A stretch of DNA of 16,921 bases from Pseudomonadota bacterium. Lineage in GTDB: Bacteria; Pseudomonadota; Gammaproteobacteria; Burkholderiales; Burkholderiaceae_C. The stretch's first letter is position 1. Every line of letters starts with the position of its first letter. The stretch spans positions 1 to 16,921 of the forward strand of contig JAEWBU010000055.1 in assembly GCA_023390985.1 (NCBI GenBank), in the 5' to 3' direction. Under the pieces are notes generated by a model. That model was given only the letters and a program-made list of their open reading frames with translations, was not told the origin of the DNA and did not search any database. Shown here one piece after another: positions 1-7,126 of the stretch. Both the position numbers and the translations under genes were made by a program.

Positions 1-2
1 AC

Positions 3-575
3 GAGGTGGCGCGGCGCGCGATCGTGACCGACCCGGATTTCCATGGCGGCCACTTCTACGAGCACGGCGTGGTGCCCAAGCGCGGCCTGCGCATCGCGCG
101 CATGGTGGGCCACATCACCTACCTCTCGGACGACGTGATGAACGCCAAGTTCGGCCGGCAGCTGCGCCAGGGCCTGGACCTGCGCTACACCACGCAGGAC
201 ATCGAGTTCCAGATCGAGAGCTACCTCCGCTACCAGGGCGACAAGTTCAGCGAGTACTTCGACGCCAACACCTACCTGCTGATCACGCGCGCGCTGGACT
301 ACTTCGATCCGGCGGCGCGCCACGACGGCAACCTGTCCAAGGCGCTGGCCGCCGCCACCGCGCGGTTCCTGCTGGTGAGCTTCACCACCGACTGGCGCTT
401 CTCGCCGCAACGCAGCCGCGAGCTGGTGAAGGCGCTGCTGGAGAACCGGCGCGACTGCAGCTACGCGGAGATCGACGCGCCGCACGGCCACGACGCCTTC
501 CTGCTGGAGGATCCGCGCTACCTGTCGGTGGTGCGCGCGTTCTTCGACCGCATCGCTTCGGAGTTCACGGCATGA
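3..575 (+). CDS. metX: Homoserine O-acyltransferase MetX, C-terminal half (partial, 5' end outside window)
   Basis: First committed step of methionine synthesis: transfer of an acetyl or succinyl group to the homoserine hydroxyl, in the cytoplasm. The alpha/beta-hydrolase-fold enzyme is cut by the window edge, so the nucleophile serine is not visible; roughly the last 190 residues of a ~375-residue family are present. The family signature is clear in the segment with GLRIARMVGHITYLSDD, followed by FGRQL. The other two triad members are recognisable: Asp in the TTDWRFSP segment and His in the PHGHDAFLLED segment near the end. The stop codon overlaps the metW start as ATGA, implying translational coupling. 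Many proteobacterial MetX enzymes use succinyl-CoA, so acyl-donor specificity cannot be settled from this half; I therefore avoid saying acetyl or succinyl. Confidence 0.93.
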   Translation, partial: EVARRAIVTDPDFHGGHFYEHGVVPKRGLRIARMVGHITYLSDDVMNAKFGRQLRQGLDLRYTTQDIEFQIESYLRYQGDKFSEYFDANTYLLITRALDYFDPAARHDGNLSKALAAATARFLLVSFTTDWRFSPQRSRELVKALLENRRDCSYAEIDAPHGHDAFLLEDPRYLSVVRAFFDRIASEFTA

Positions 576-1156
576 GCGACCGCGCCACCCTGCAAAGCAT
601 CGCCCGACTGGTGCCGCCCGGCTCGCGCGTGCTGGACCTGGGCTGCGGCGACGGCGCGCTGCTGGACCTGCTCAAGCGCGAGCACGGCTGCTCGGGCTAC
701 GGCGTGGAGATCGCCGACGCGAACGTGCTGGCCTGCGTCAAGCGCGGCGTGGACGTGATCCAGCTGAACCTGGACGAAGGCCTGTCGATGTTCGGCGACG
801 ACAGCTTCGACGTGGTGCTGCAGATCGACACGCTGCAGCACCTGCGGAACGCCGAGACCATGCTGCGCGAGACCGCGCGCGTGGGCAAGCTGGGGATCGT
901 GGCGTTCCCCAACTTCGCGCACTGGCCCAACCGCCTGTCGATCGTGCGCGGCCGCATGCCGGTGACCAAGCGGCTGCCCTACCAGTGGTACGACACGCCC
1001 AACATCCGCGTCGGCACGTTCAAGGACTTCGAAGTGCTGGCCACGCGCAACCGGCTGGCCATCCTCGATGCCTTCGGCCTGCAGGAAGGCCGCGAGGTGC
1101 GCCGGCTGCCCAACCTGCTGGCGGGCACGGCGGTGTTCAAGTTCGAGCGCGGCTGA
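572..1156 (+). CDS. metW: MetW, methionine biosynthesis protein (SAM-methyltransferase fold)
   Basis: 194 residues, the usual MetW length. Residues 20-31 (VLDLGCGDGALL) form the SAM-binding glycine-rich loop of a class I methyltransferase. Later segments such as QIDTLQHL, VGIVAFPNFAHW-like (residues ~108-117) and RLPYQWYDTPNIR are typical of MetW. MetW is known as the obligate neighbour and partner of MetX in many proteobacteria and is needed for its activity in vivo; a methyl-transfer reaction has not been firmly assigned. The ATG overlaps the metX stop (ATGA), so the two are almost certainly co-translated. The following chrA start lies 14 bp past the metW stop, so chrA probably belongs to the same transcript. 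Confidence 0.95.
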   Translation: MSDRATLQSIARLVPPGSRVLDLGCGDGALLDLLKREHGCSGYGVEIADANVLACVKRGVDVIQLNLDEGLSMFGDDSFDVVLQIDTLQHLRNAETMLRETARVGKLGIVAFPNFAHWPNRLSIVRGRMPVTKRLPYQWYDTPNIRVGTFKDFEVLATRNRLAILDAFGLQEGREVRRLPNLLAGTAVFKFERG

Positions 1157-1170
1157 CCGTGAAGCCCGCC

Positions 1171-2502
1171 ATGAGCCCGGTGCCCTTCTCGCAGGCGCTG
1201 CGCTTCTGGCTCAAGCTCGGCCTGATCAGCTTCGGCGGGCCCGCGGGGCAGATCGCGATCATGCATCGCGAGCTGGTGGAACAGCGCCGCTGGATCTCGG
1301 AGCGCCGGTTCCTGCACGCCCTCAACTACTGCATGCTGCTGCCCGGTCCGGAGGCGCAGCAGCTGGCCACCTACATCGGCTGGCTGATGCACCGCAGCTG
1401 GGGCGGCATCGTGGCCGGCGCGCTGTTCGTGCTGCCCTCGCTGGTGCTGCTGATCGCGCTGAGCTGGGTCTACCTGGCGTTCGGGCACGTGGACTGGGTG
1501 GCGGGCGCGTTCTACGGCATCAAGCCCGCGGTAGCCGCCATCGTGCTGCAGGCGGTGTGGCGGATCGGTGGTCGAACGCTGCGGCGACCTTCGCAGTCGC
1601 CTCTGCTCTGGGGTGTGGCGATTTTCAGCTTCATCGCGGTCGCGATGCTGGAGGTGCCGTTCCCGTGGGTGGTGCTGGCCGCCGCCCTCGTCGGCGCGGC
1701 CGGCGGGCGCTGGTGGCCGGAGCAGCTGCAGGCGAAGGCCGCTCATGGGACCGAGGCACAGGAACACGTCCCCGCGCTGATCGATGACCACACGCCGACG
1801 CCGGAGCACGCGCGCTTCAGCCGCGCCAGGCTGGCGCGCGTGGCGATCGCCGGCGCCCTGCTCTGGCTGCTGCCGATGGCGGCGCTGGTCGCGTGGCACG
1901 GCTGGGACGCCACGCTCGCGCGCATGGGCTGGTTCTTCACCAAGGCCGCCCTGCTCACCTTCGGCGGCGCGTACGCGGTGCTGCCCTACGTCTACCAGGG
2001 CGCGGTCGAGCACTTCCAGTGGTTGACCGGCCCGCAGATGATCGACGGCCTCGCGCTGGGCGAGACCACGCCGGGTCCGCTGATCATGGTCGTGGCCTTC
2101 GTCGGCTTCGTGGGCGGATGGACCCACCAGGTGCTGGGACCGGATGCGCTGTTCCTCGGCGGCGCGCTGGCGGCCTGCGTCGTCACCTGGTTCACCTTCC
2201 TGCCCTCGTTCGTCTTCATCCTGGCCGGCGGGCCGCTGGTGGAGGCCACGCACGGGCAGATGCGGTTCACCGCGCCGCTCACCGGCGTGACGGCCGCGGT
2301 GGTCGGCGTCATCGCCAGCCTGGCGGTCTTCTTCCTGCGCCACATCGCCTGGCCGACCGCGGGCGGGCCGCTCGATGCGGTCGCGCTCGCGATCGCGGCC
2401 ATGGCTGCCGTCGCGCTGCTGCGCTTCAAGCTGGGCGTGATCCCGGTGATCCTCGGCTGCGCCGTGGTCGGGTTGTCACTGCGACTGGCGGGCCTGGCCT
2501 GA
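1171..2502 (+). CDS. chrA: Chromate transporter ChrA, long (bidomain) CHR family
   Basis: Polytopic inner-membrane protein of the CHR superfamily; characterised members export chromate driven by the membrane potential. About 443 residues, the size of the two-domain long form. Each half carries the family motif: FGGPAGQIAIMH around residues 21-32 with LPGPEAQQLATYIG at ~58-70, and in the second half LTFGGAYAVLPYVYQ followed by GLALGETTPGPLIM. A hydrophilic linker separates the halves at about residues 185-215. I chose ATG 1171 because the protein then starts just before the conserved RFWLKLG segment; an in-frame GTG at 1159, adding four residues, is also possible, and neither has a strong Shine-Dalgarno. 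The gene is downstream of metW with no room for a terminator, an unusual neighbour for a methionine operon. Chromate as the real substrate is inferred from family only. Confidence 0.92.
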   Translation: MSPVPFSQALRFWLKLGLISFGGPAGQIAIMHRELVEQRRWISERRFLHALNYCMLLPGPEAQQLATYIGWLMHRSWGGIVAGALFVLPSLVLLIALSWVYLAFGHVDWVAGAFYGIKPAVAAIVLQAVWRIGGRTLRRPSQSPLLWGVAIFSFIAVAMLEVPFPWVVLAAALVGAAGGRWWPEQLQAKAAHGTEAQEHVPALIDDHTPTPEHARFSRARLARVAIAGALLWLLPMAALVAWHGWDATLARMGWFFTKAALLTFGGAYAVLPYVYQGAVEHFQWLTGPQMIDGLALGETTPGPLIMVVAFVGFVGGWTHQVLGPDALFLGGALAACVVTWFTFLPSFVFILAGGPLVEATHGQMRFTAPLTGVTAAVVGVIASLAVFFLRHIAWPTAGGPLDAVALAIAAMAAVALLRFKLGVIPVILGCAVVGLSLRLAGLA

Positions 2503-2505
2503 AGC

Positions 2506-2511
2506 TATGCT
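2506..2511 (+). promoter_or_regulatory. Possible -10 element for denD (near-leaderless start)
   Basis: TATGCT matches the sigma-70 -10 consensus at 4 of 6 positions and sits only 6 nt before the denD ATG, just past the chrA stop. With a usual 6-8 nt spacing the transcript would begin at or beside the start codon. No Shine-Dalgarno is seen before this ATG, which fits a leaderless message. The -35 region is poor, so confidence is low. Confidence 0.3.
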
Positions 2512-2517
2512 TGCCGC

Positions 2518-3528
2518 ATGAACATCCTGATCACCGGCGGCAGCGGGTTCCTGGGCGCCCGGCTCGCGCGCACGCTGCTGCAGCAAGGCAGCCTCTCCAA
2601 GGCCGGTGCGCCCGCTGCGGCCATCACTTCGATCACCCTCGCCGATCGCGCGCCGCCGCCGGCCGACCTGGCGGCCGACCCGCGCGTGACGGCGGTCGTC
2701 GGAGACCTGCTGGAGCAGGTGAATTCGCGCACGCTGCCCGCCGCCGGCACCGACGTGGTGTTCCATCTGGCCGCGGCCGTCAGCGGCGAATGCGAGGCCG
2801 ACTTCGACCTGGGCATGCGGAGCAACTTCGCCGCCACGCACCAGCTGCTCGAGGCCTGCCGCGCGCTCGGCTCGAAGCCGGTGTTCGTGTTCGCGAGCTC
2901 GCTGGCGGTGTTCGGCAAGCAGCCGGGCCGCGCGATGCCGGTGCCGATCACCGACGAGACCCTGCCCACGCCGCAGAGCAGCTACGGCATCCAGAAGCTG
3001 ATCGGCGAGCAGCTCGTCGCCGACTACGCGCGCAAGGGCTTCATCACCGGTCGCAGCGTGCGGCTGATGACGGTCAGCGTGCGCCCGGGCCGCCCCAACG
3101 GCGCGGCCTCCGGCTTCCTGTCCGGGATGCTGCGCGAGCCGCTCGCGGGCCTGCGCGCGCAGGTGCCCGTGAAGGCCGAGACGCCGGTCGCGCTGGCTTC
3201 GCCGGCCCGCACCATCGAAGGCATCGTGCGCGCGGCCGAGACCTCCGACGAGCGCTGGGGGCCCCTCACGGGCATGAACCTGCCCTCGCTGCGCACCTCC
3301 GTCGGCGAGATGGCGGCCGCGCTGGAAAAGGTGGCGGGCCGCGAAGCCACCGCCCTGCTGGACTGGAAGAGCGATCCGGCCATCGAAAAGCTGGTGGACA
3401 CCTGGCCCGGCGACGTGCGCTCGGAGCGCGCGCGCGGCCTGGGCCTGCAGCCCGACACCAGCTTCGAGCAGGTCGTGCGCGACTACGTGCGCGAGAACCC
3501 CGAAGCCATCAAGCTGCCGGTGCGCTGA
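2518..3528 (+). CDS. denD: D-erythronate dehydrogenase-type NAD-dependent epimerase/dehydratase (DenD)
   Basis: 336-residue extended short-chain dehydrogenase. The Rossmann motif GGSGFLG lies at residues 7-13 and the catalytic YxxxK at Y157 and K161 (SSYGIQK), with the preceding SS at 128-129 supplying the active-site serine. The distinctive segments FHLAAAVSGECEADFDLGMR (83-102) and VRPGRPNGAASGFLSGMLRE match the DenD subfamily rather than sugar-nucleotide epimerases. DenD oxidises D-erythronate to 2-oxo-tetronate with NAD+ in the cytoplasm. The next gene, one base later, encodes the isomerase that acts on exactly that product, which supports the call. The kinase and aldolase that complete the route are not nearby. 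Substrate assignment is from family and context; a related aldonate is possible. Confidence 0.85.
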   Translation: MNILITGGSGFLGARLARTLLQQGSLSKAGAPAAAITSITLADRAPPPADLAADPRVTAVVGDLLEQVNSRTLPAAGTDVVFHLAAAVSGECEADFDLGMRSNFAATHQLLEACRALGSKPVFVFASSLAVFGKQPGRAMPVPITDETLPTPQSSYGIQKLIGEQLVADYARKGFITGRSVRLMTVSVRPGRPNGAASGFLSGMLREPLAGLRAQVPVKAETPVALASPARTIEGIVRAAETSDERWGPLTGMNLPSLRTSVGEMAAALEKVAGREATALLDWKSDPAIEKLVDTWPGDVRSERARGLGLQPDTSFEQVVRDYVRENPEAIKLPVR

Positions 3529-3529
3529 C

Positions 3530-4351
3530 ATGCCGCGCTTCGCCGCCAACCTGTCGTTGCTCTATCCGGAGCTGCCCTTCCTCGACCGGTTCGAGGCGGC
3601 GGCGCGCGACGGATTCGAGGGCGTCGAGTACCTGTTTCCCTACGAGCATCCGGCCGAAGCGCTGGCCGCGCGGTTGCGCGCGCACGGCCTGCAGCAGGTG
3701 CTGTTCAACGCCCCGCCCGGCGACTTCGCCGCGGGAGAGCGCGGGCTGGCCTGCCTGCCGGGGCGCCAGGACGAGTTCCGCTCAGGGATCGCGCGGGCAC
3801 TGCGGTACGCGAAAGTGCTGGACTGCCCGCGCGTTCACGTGATGGCGGGCCTGGTCCCGCAGGGCGCGACCAAGGACGACCTGCGGGCCGCCTACGTCGA
3901 CAACCTGCGCTGGGCGGCGCGGCAGGCGCAGCCCCATGGCGTGCAACTGCTGATCGAGCCGATCAACACGCGCGACATTCCGGGCTTCTTCCTGAACCGG
4001 CAGGACGAAGCGCATGCGCTGCTCGCCGAGATCGGCGAGTCGAACGTCAAGGTGCAGATGGACCTGTACCACTGCCAGATCGTCGAAGGCGACCTGGCGA
4101 TGAAGATCCGCCAGTACCTGCCGACCGGGCGCGTGGGCCACTTCCAGATCGCGGGCGTGCCGCAGCGCAACGAGCCGGACACGGGCGAGATCGACCACCC
4201 GTTCCTGTTCCGGGTGATCGACGAAGTCGCGGCGGCCTCGGGCTGGGAAGGCTGGATCGGCTGCGAGTACCGGCCGGCGCGCGGCGCGGTGCCGGGGGGC
4301 ACCAGCGAAGGCCTGGGCTGGCTTCGCCGCTGGCGCGCGGAGGACCGCTAG
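3530..4351 (+). CDS. otnI: 2-oxo-tetronate isomerase OtnI (hydroxypyruvate isomerase family)
   Basis: 273-residue xylose-isomerase-like TIM-barrel enzyme of the hydroxypyruvate isomerase family. The N-terminal FAANLSLLYPELPFLDRF and the FNAPPGDFAAGERGLACLPG segments are typical. Metal ligands expected for the family are in place: E143 (LIEPIN), D178 (MDLYH), Q206 (GHFQIAG) and E246 (GCEY). OtnI interconverts 2-oxo-tetronate and 3-oxo-tetronate, which OtnK then phosphorylates. The start ATG is 1 bp after the denD stop, so the two form a tight operon. Downstream is a convergent gene, so this is the last gene of the unit. Hydroxypyruvate isomerase (Hyi) is the alternative reading; the denD neighbour favours OtnI. 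Confidence 0.85.
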   Translation: MPRFAANLSLLYPELPFLDRFEAAARDGFEGVEYLFPYEHPAEALAARLRAHGLQQVLFNAPPGDFAAGERGLACLPGRQDEFRSGIARALRYAKVLDCPRVHVMAGLVPQGATKDDLRAAYVDNLRWAARQAQPHGVQLLIEPINTRDIPGFFLNRQDEAHALLAEIGESNVKVQMDLYHCQIVEGDLAMKIRQYLPTGRVGHFQIAGVPQRNEPDTGEIDHPFLFRVIDEVAAASGWEGWIGCEYRPARGAVPGGTSEGLGWLRRWRAEDR

Positions 4352-4368
4352 CGCTTGATCGCGCTGAT

Positions 4369-4390
4369 GCGCCGTCCGCCGACGGTGCGC
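4369..4390. terminator. Weak imperfect hairpin between convergent genes
   Basis: A 5-bp stem (CCGTC at 4372-4376 with GACGG at 4381-4385) extended by GCG/CGC across a 2-nt bulge lies in the 54-bp gap between otnI (plus) and the DUF3606 gene (minus). It has no T-tract on either side, so it is a weak candidate for a shared terminator. Confidence 0.25.
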
Positions 4391-4405
4391 TGGCCCGTCA
4401 GGCCC

Positions 4406-4600
4406 TCACACCGTCAGGATGTATTCCTGGCCGTCGAGCAGCTGCTCGACCTGGGCCGCGTTCGGCCCCACCTGCTCCACGGCTTCGCGCAGCTGCGACT
4501 CGTTGCACGCGAACCGCTTGGTCCACCAAGCGACCTCGCGCGGGTTGTCCATGTCGATGAGCCCGCGATTGGCGGGCACGGTGTCGAATACGAAGGCCAT
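4406..4600 (-). CDS. DUF3606 domain-containing small protein
   Basis: 64 residues, and the whole protein is the DUF3606 domain. The core is IDMDNPREVAWWTKRF, followed by CNESQLREAVEQVGPNAAQV. The ATG at 4598-4600 is preceded by GGGAG at 9-nt spacing, which is why I prefer it over longer in-frame extensions with no family similarity. DUF3606 proteins are small cytoplasmic proteins widespread in Burkholderiales and Rhizobiales, with no established function. It appears to be a stand-alone gene: DUF72 lies about 130 bp upstream on the same strand and otnI is convergent. Confidence 0.8.
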   Translation of the reverse strand: MAFVFDTVPANRGLIDMDNPREVAWWTKRFACNESQLREAVEQVGPNAAQVEQLLDGQEYILTV

Positions 4601-4733
4601 GGCCTGATGCTCCCGATTGCGAATTCTTTGACGGGCTCCATTGAGCATCGGCCGCCGGGCCGCGCCTGACCGCTGGGGGAGCAACAACATGTCATCCGGC
4701 TCCTACTCTCGCGCTAGGACGGGACGCTTCGGC

Positions 4734-5486
4734 TCAACCGATGCGTTGCAGGAAAGCCATCGCCGCGGCCGGCGCTCGCTCCTTGGCGCCATTGATGAAG
4801 AAGACGTAGGCGTCGCGGCCGCGCTCCGCCCAGGTGCGCGCGCCGGCCGCCCACTCGTCGAGCGCCTGCGCGGAGTAGCCGGTCTCCAGTTCCGGCTGGC
4901 TCTGCATCAGCCGCAGGTAGACGAACGGCGCCTGCTCGTCGGCGATCCGCGGGTACTTGGGCGAATCGGTGTGCACCGTCACGCAGCCGTAGCGGCGCGC
5001 GAGCGCCAGGAACTGCGGGTTGTCCTCGAAGCTGGCATGCCGCACCTCCAGCACGTGCCGCAGCGGCAGGGTGCCCAGGCGCGTCGGCAGCAGCGCGAGG
5101 AAGGCTTCGAAGTCCTGCGCGTCGAAAGCCTTGGTGGGCATGAACTGCCACAGGATCGGCCCCAGCTTGGCGCCCAGTTCGTCGAGGCCGGAGCCCAGGA
5201 AGCGGTCGACCGCCTCGCGCGCGCCGGCCAGTTCGCGCCGGTTGGTGGTGGAACGATGCGCCTTGATGGCGAACACGAAGCCTTCGGGCGTCTCGTCGCG
5301 CCACTTGGCGAAGGTGGGCGGCTTGAACGTGCTGTAGAAAGTGCCGTTCACCTCGATGGCGGTGAGCCGGCGGCTCGCCCAGTGCAGCTCCTGGCTGTGG
5401 GGCAGGTCGGGGGGATAGAAGGTTTCCCGCCAGGGTTCGAAGTTCCAGCCGCCGACGCCGGCGTGGATGCGGCCCGTGGTGCTCAT
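4734..5486 (-). CDS. DUF72 domain-containing TIM-barrel protein (YecE-like)
   Basis: 250 residues, the standard length for DUF72. The N-terminal signature GVGGWNFEPWRETFYP (residues 10-25) and the following TAIEVNGTFYSTFKPPTFAK and GFVFAIKAHR segments identify the family. The middle has the typical VLEVRHASF strand and the end an FFINGAKERAPAAAM segment. ATG 5484-5486 is preceded by GGGAG at about 7 nt and begins just before the conserved GGW motif. Function is not established; the fold is a TIM barrel without a proven reaction. It is divergent from the M20 peptidase with an 82-bp shared intergenic region. Confidence 0.9.
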   Translation of the reverse strand: MSTTGRIHAGVGGWNFEPWRETFYPPDLPHSQELHWASRRLTAIEVNGTFYSTFKPPTFAKWRDETPEGFVFAIKAHRSTTNRRELAGAREAVDRFLGSGLDELGAKLGPILWQFMPTKAFDAQDFEAFLALLPTRLGTLPLRHVLEVRHASFEDNPQFLALARRYGCVTVHTDSPKYPRIADEQAPFVYLRLMQSQPELETGYSAQALDEWAAGARTWAERGRDAYVFFINGAKERAPAAAMAFLQRIG

Positions 5487-5511
5487 CCGCAGTCTCCCGC
5501 TTGTTCTTGAT

Positions 5512-5540
5512 TTGCCGCACTTTAGCCGCCGTCGTACAGT
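5512..5540 (+). promoter_or_regulatory. Candidate sigma-70 promoter for the M20 peptidase gene
   Basis: TTGCCG at 5512-5517 and TACAGT at 5535-5540 are each 4/6 matches to the sigma-70 -35 and -10 elements with an ideal 17-bp spacer. They lie in the 82-bp gap between the divergent DUF72 and M20 genes and would give a leader of about 20-25 nt that contains the GGAG ribosome-binding site. Confidence 0.45.
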
Positions 5541-5568
5541 GGCGGGCTGCTTTCCCGGAGAACCCCGA

Positions 5569-7047
5569 ATGAACGCCCCCCTGCACCGCGAGATCCCCGC
5601 CGCCGCGCTCGACGCGGCCCAGGCGCTGGCCCACGCCAGCGACCAGTGGGACCGCGACATCGTCCGCCAGCTCACCGAGTACATCGCGATCCCCGCCAAG
5701 TCGCCCGGCTTCGACGCCGACTGGGCCGCCCACGGCCACATCGAGACCGTGCTGCGCAACGCCGCGGCCTGGGTGGAAGCGCAGAAGGTGCCCGGCCTGA
5801 AGCTGGAGATCGTGCGTCTTCCCGGTCGCACGCCGGTGCTGTTCTTCGAGATCGAAGGCACCCGCCCCGCCGCCGGTGCCGCCCAGACCGTGCTGATGTA
5901 CGGCCACCTGGACAAGCAGCCGGAATTCAACGGCTGGCGCGCCGACCTGGGCCCGTGGACGCCCAAGTACGAGGACGGCAAGCTCTATGGCCGCGGCGGC
6001 GCCGACGACGGCTACGCGGTCTATGCCAGCGTGGCGGCGGTGCAGGCACTCAAGGCGCAGAACGTGCCGCACCCGCGCATCGTGGGCCTGATCGAGACCT
6101 GCGAGGAAAGCGGTTCGTACGACCTGCTGCCCTACGTCGATGCGCTGCGCACTCGCCTGGGCGATGTCGGCCTGGTGATCTGCCTGGACTCCGGCGCCGG
6201 CAACTACGACCAACTGTGGCTGACCACCTCGCTGCGCGGCATGGCGTCGGGCACGCTGAAGGTGCAGATCCTCACCGAGGGCGTGCACTCGGGCGACGCG
6301 TCCGGCCTGGTGCCTTCGAGCTTCCGCATCATGCGGCAGGTGCTCGATCGCCTGGAAGACAGCAAGACCGGCCGCATGCTGCCGGCCAGCTTCCACTGCG
6401 AAGTGCCGCAGGTGCGCCTGCAGCAGGCGCGCGCCACCGCCGCCATCCTGGGCGAGGAGGTCTACAAGCGCTTCCCCTGGGCGCACGCCGACTGCGGCGG
6501 CTCGGTGCAGACCGCCCTGCCCACCACCACCGATCCGGTGCAGGCGCTGGTCAACCGCACCTGGACGCCGACGCTGTCGGTCACCGGCGCCGAAGGCTTC
6601 CCGGCGCTGCAGGACGCGGGCAACGTGCTGCGGCCCTACACCGCCTTCAAGCTGTCGCTGCGCCTGCCTCCGCTGGTGGACGCGCCCGCGGCGGTGCAGG
6701 AGCTCAAGGCGCTGCTCGAGGACAACGCGCCCTACCAGGCGGTCGTTACCTTCGAACCCAGCAGTGCGGCCACCGGCTGGAACGCGCCCGACACCGCGCC
6801 CTGGTTCGAGCAGGCGCTCAATGCCTCCTCGCAGGTCCATTTCGGCGCGCCCTGCGGCTACATCGGCCAGGGCGGCACGATCCCGTTGATGAGCATGCTG
6901 AGCAAGGGTTTCCCCACCGCGCAGATGATGGTCTGCGGCGTGCTCGGCCCGCGCAGCAACGCCCACGGCCCCAACGAGTTCCTGCACGTGCCCTACGCCA
7001 AGCGGCTGACGGCCGCCGTGGCCGAAGTGATCGCACGCATGCCTTGA
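5569..7047 (+). CDS. M20 family metallopeptidase (carnosinase/dipeptidase-like)
   Basis: 492 residues, a di-zinc peptidase of the M20 family in the CNDP-like branch. Metal and catalytic residues are visible: H113 in MYGHLDKQ, the bridging aspartate D146 in GRGGADDGYA, E179/E180 in TCEESGS, D207 in CLDSGA, and H473 in NEFLHVPYA. The stretch between about 215 and 340 is the lid/dimerisation domain, including the GVHSGDASG segment. No signal peptide, so cytoplasmic. GGAG lies 8 nt before the ATG. It likely hydrolyses small peptides or N-acyl amino acids; the exact substrate cannot be told. The next gene, also plus strand, starts about 80 bp later and may be co-transcribed. Confidence 0.9.
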   Translation: MNAPLHREIPAAALDAAQALAHASDQWDRDIVRQLTEYIAIPAKSPGFDADWAAHGHIETVLRNAAAWVEAQKVPGLKLEIVRLPGRTPVLFFEIEGTRPAAGAAQTVLMYGHLDKQPEFNGWRADLGPWTPKYEDGKLYGRGGADDGYAVYASVAAVQALKAQNVPHPRIVGLIETCEESGSYDLLPYVDALRTRLGDVGLVICLDSGAGNYDQLWLTTSLRGMASGTLKVQILTEGVHSGDASGLVPSSFRIMRQVLDRLEDSKTGRMLPASFHCEVPQVRLQQARATAAILGEEVYKRFPWAHADCGGSVQTALPTTTDPVQALVNRTWTPTLSVTGAEGFPALQDAGNVLRPYTAFKLSLRLPPLVDAPAAVQELKALLEDNAPYQAVVTFEPSSAATGWNAPDTAPWFEQALNASSQVHFGAPCGYIGQGGTIPLMSMLSKGFPTAQMMVCGVLGPRSNAHGPNEFLHVPYAKRLTAAVAEVIARMP

Positions 7048-7058
7048 GCGGGCGCGCG

Positions 7059-7072
7059 TAGCGCCAGCGCTA
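7059..7072. repeat. Short inverted repeat TAGCGC-CA-GCGCTA
   Basis: Two 6-nt arms around a 2-nt centre lie between the M20 and hydrolase genes, 13 nt upstream of the first possible ATG (7085) of the hydrolase. The loop is too small for a hairpin terminator, so an operator-like site is the more sensible reading, if it is functional at all. Confidence 0.25.
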
Positions 7073-7126
7073 GGGTGACTGCGGATGCCCGCGGCCCTGG
7101 CGCGGCCGATGATCCTTCGCGACATC

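Noticed and set aside
985..1170. Long N-terminal extension of chrA overlapping metW
   Set aside because: The extension is in another frame of metW and lacks family similarity; the CHR protein begins naturally near 1159-1171.
4711..4729. TCCTA...TAGGA repeat downstream of the DUF72 gene
   Set aside because: Only a 5-bp stem with a 9-nt loop and no T-tract; not enough to call a terminator.
4690..5510. Plus-strand ATG at 4690 preceded by a good GGGGGAG site
   Set aside because: The frame runs antisense through the conserved DUF72 gene and has no domain; the purine-rich run is probably coincidental.
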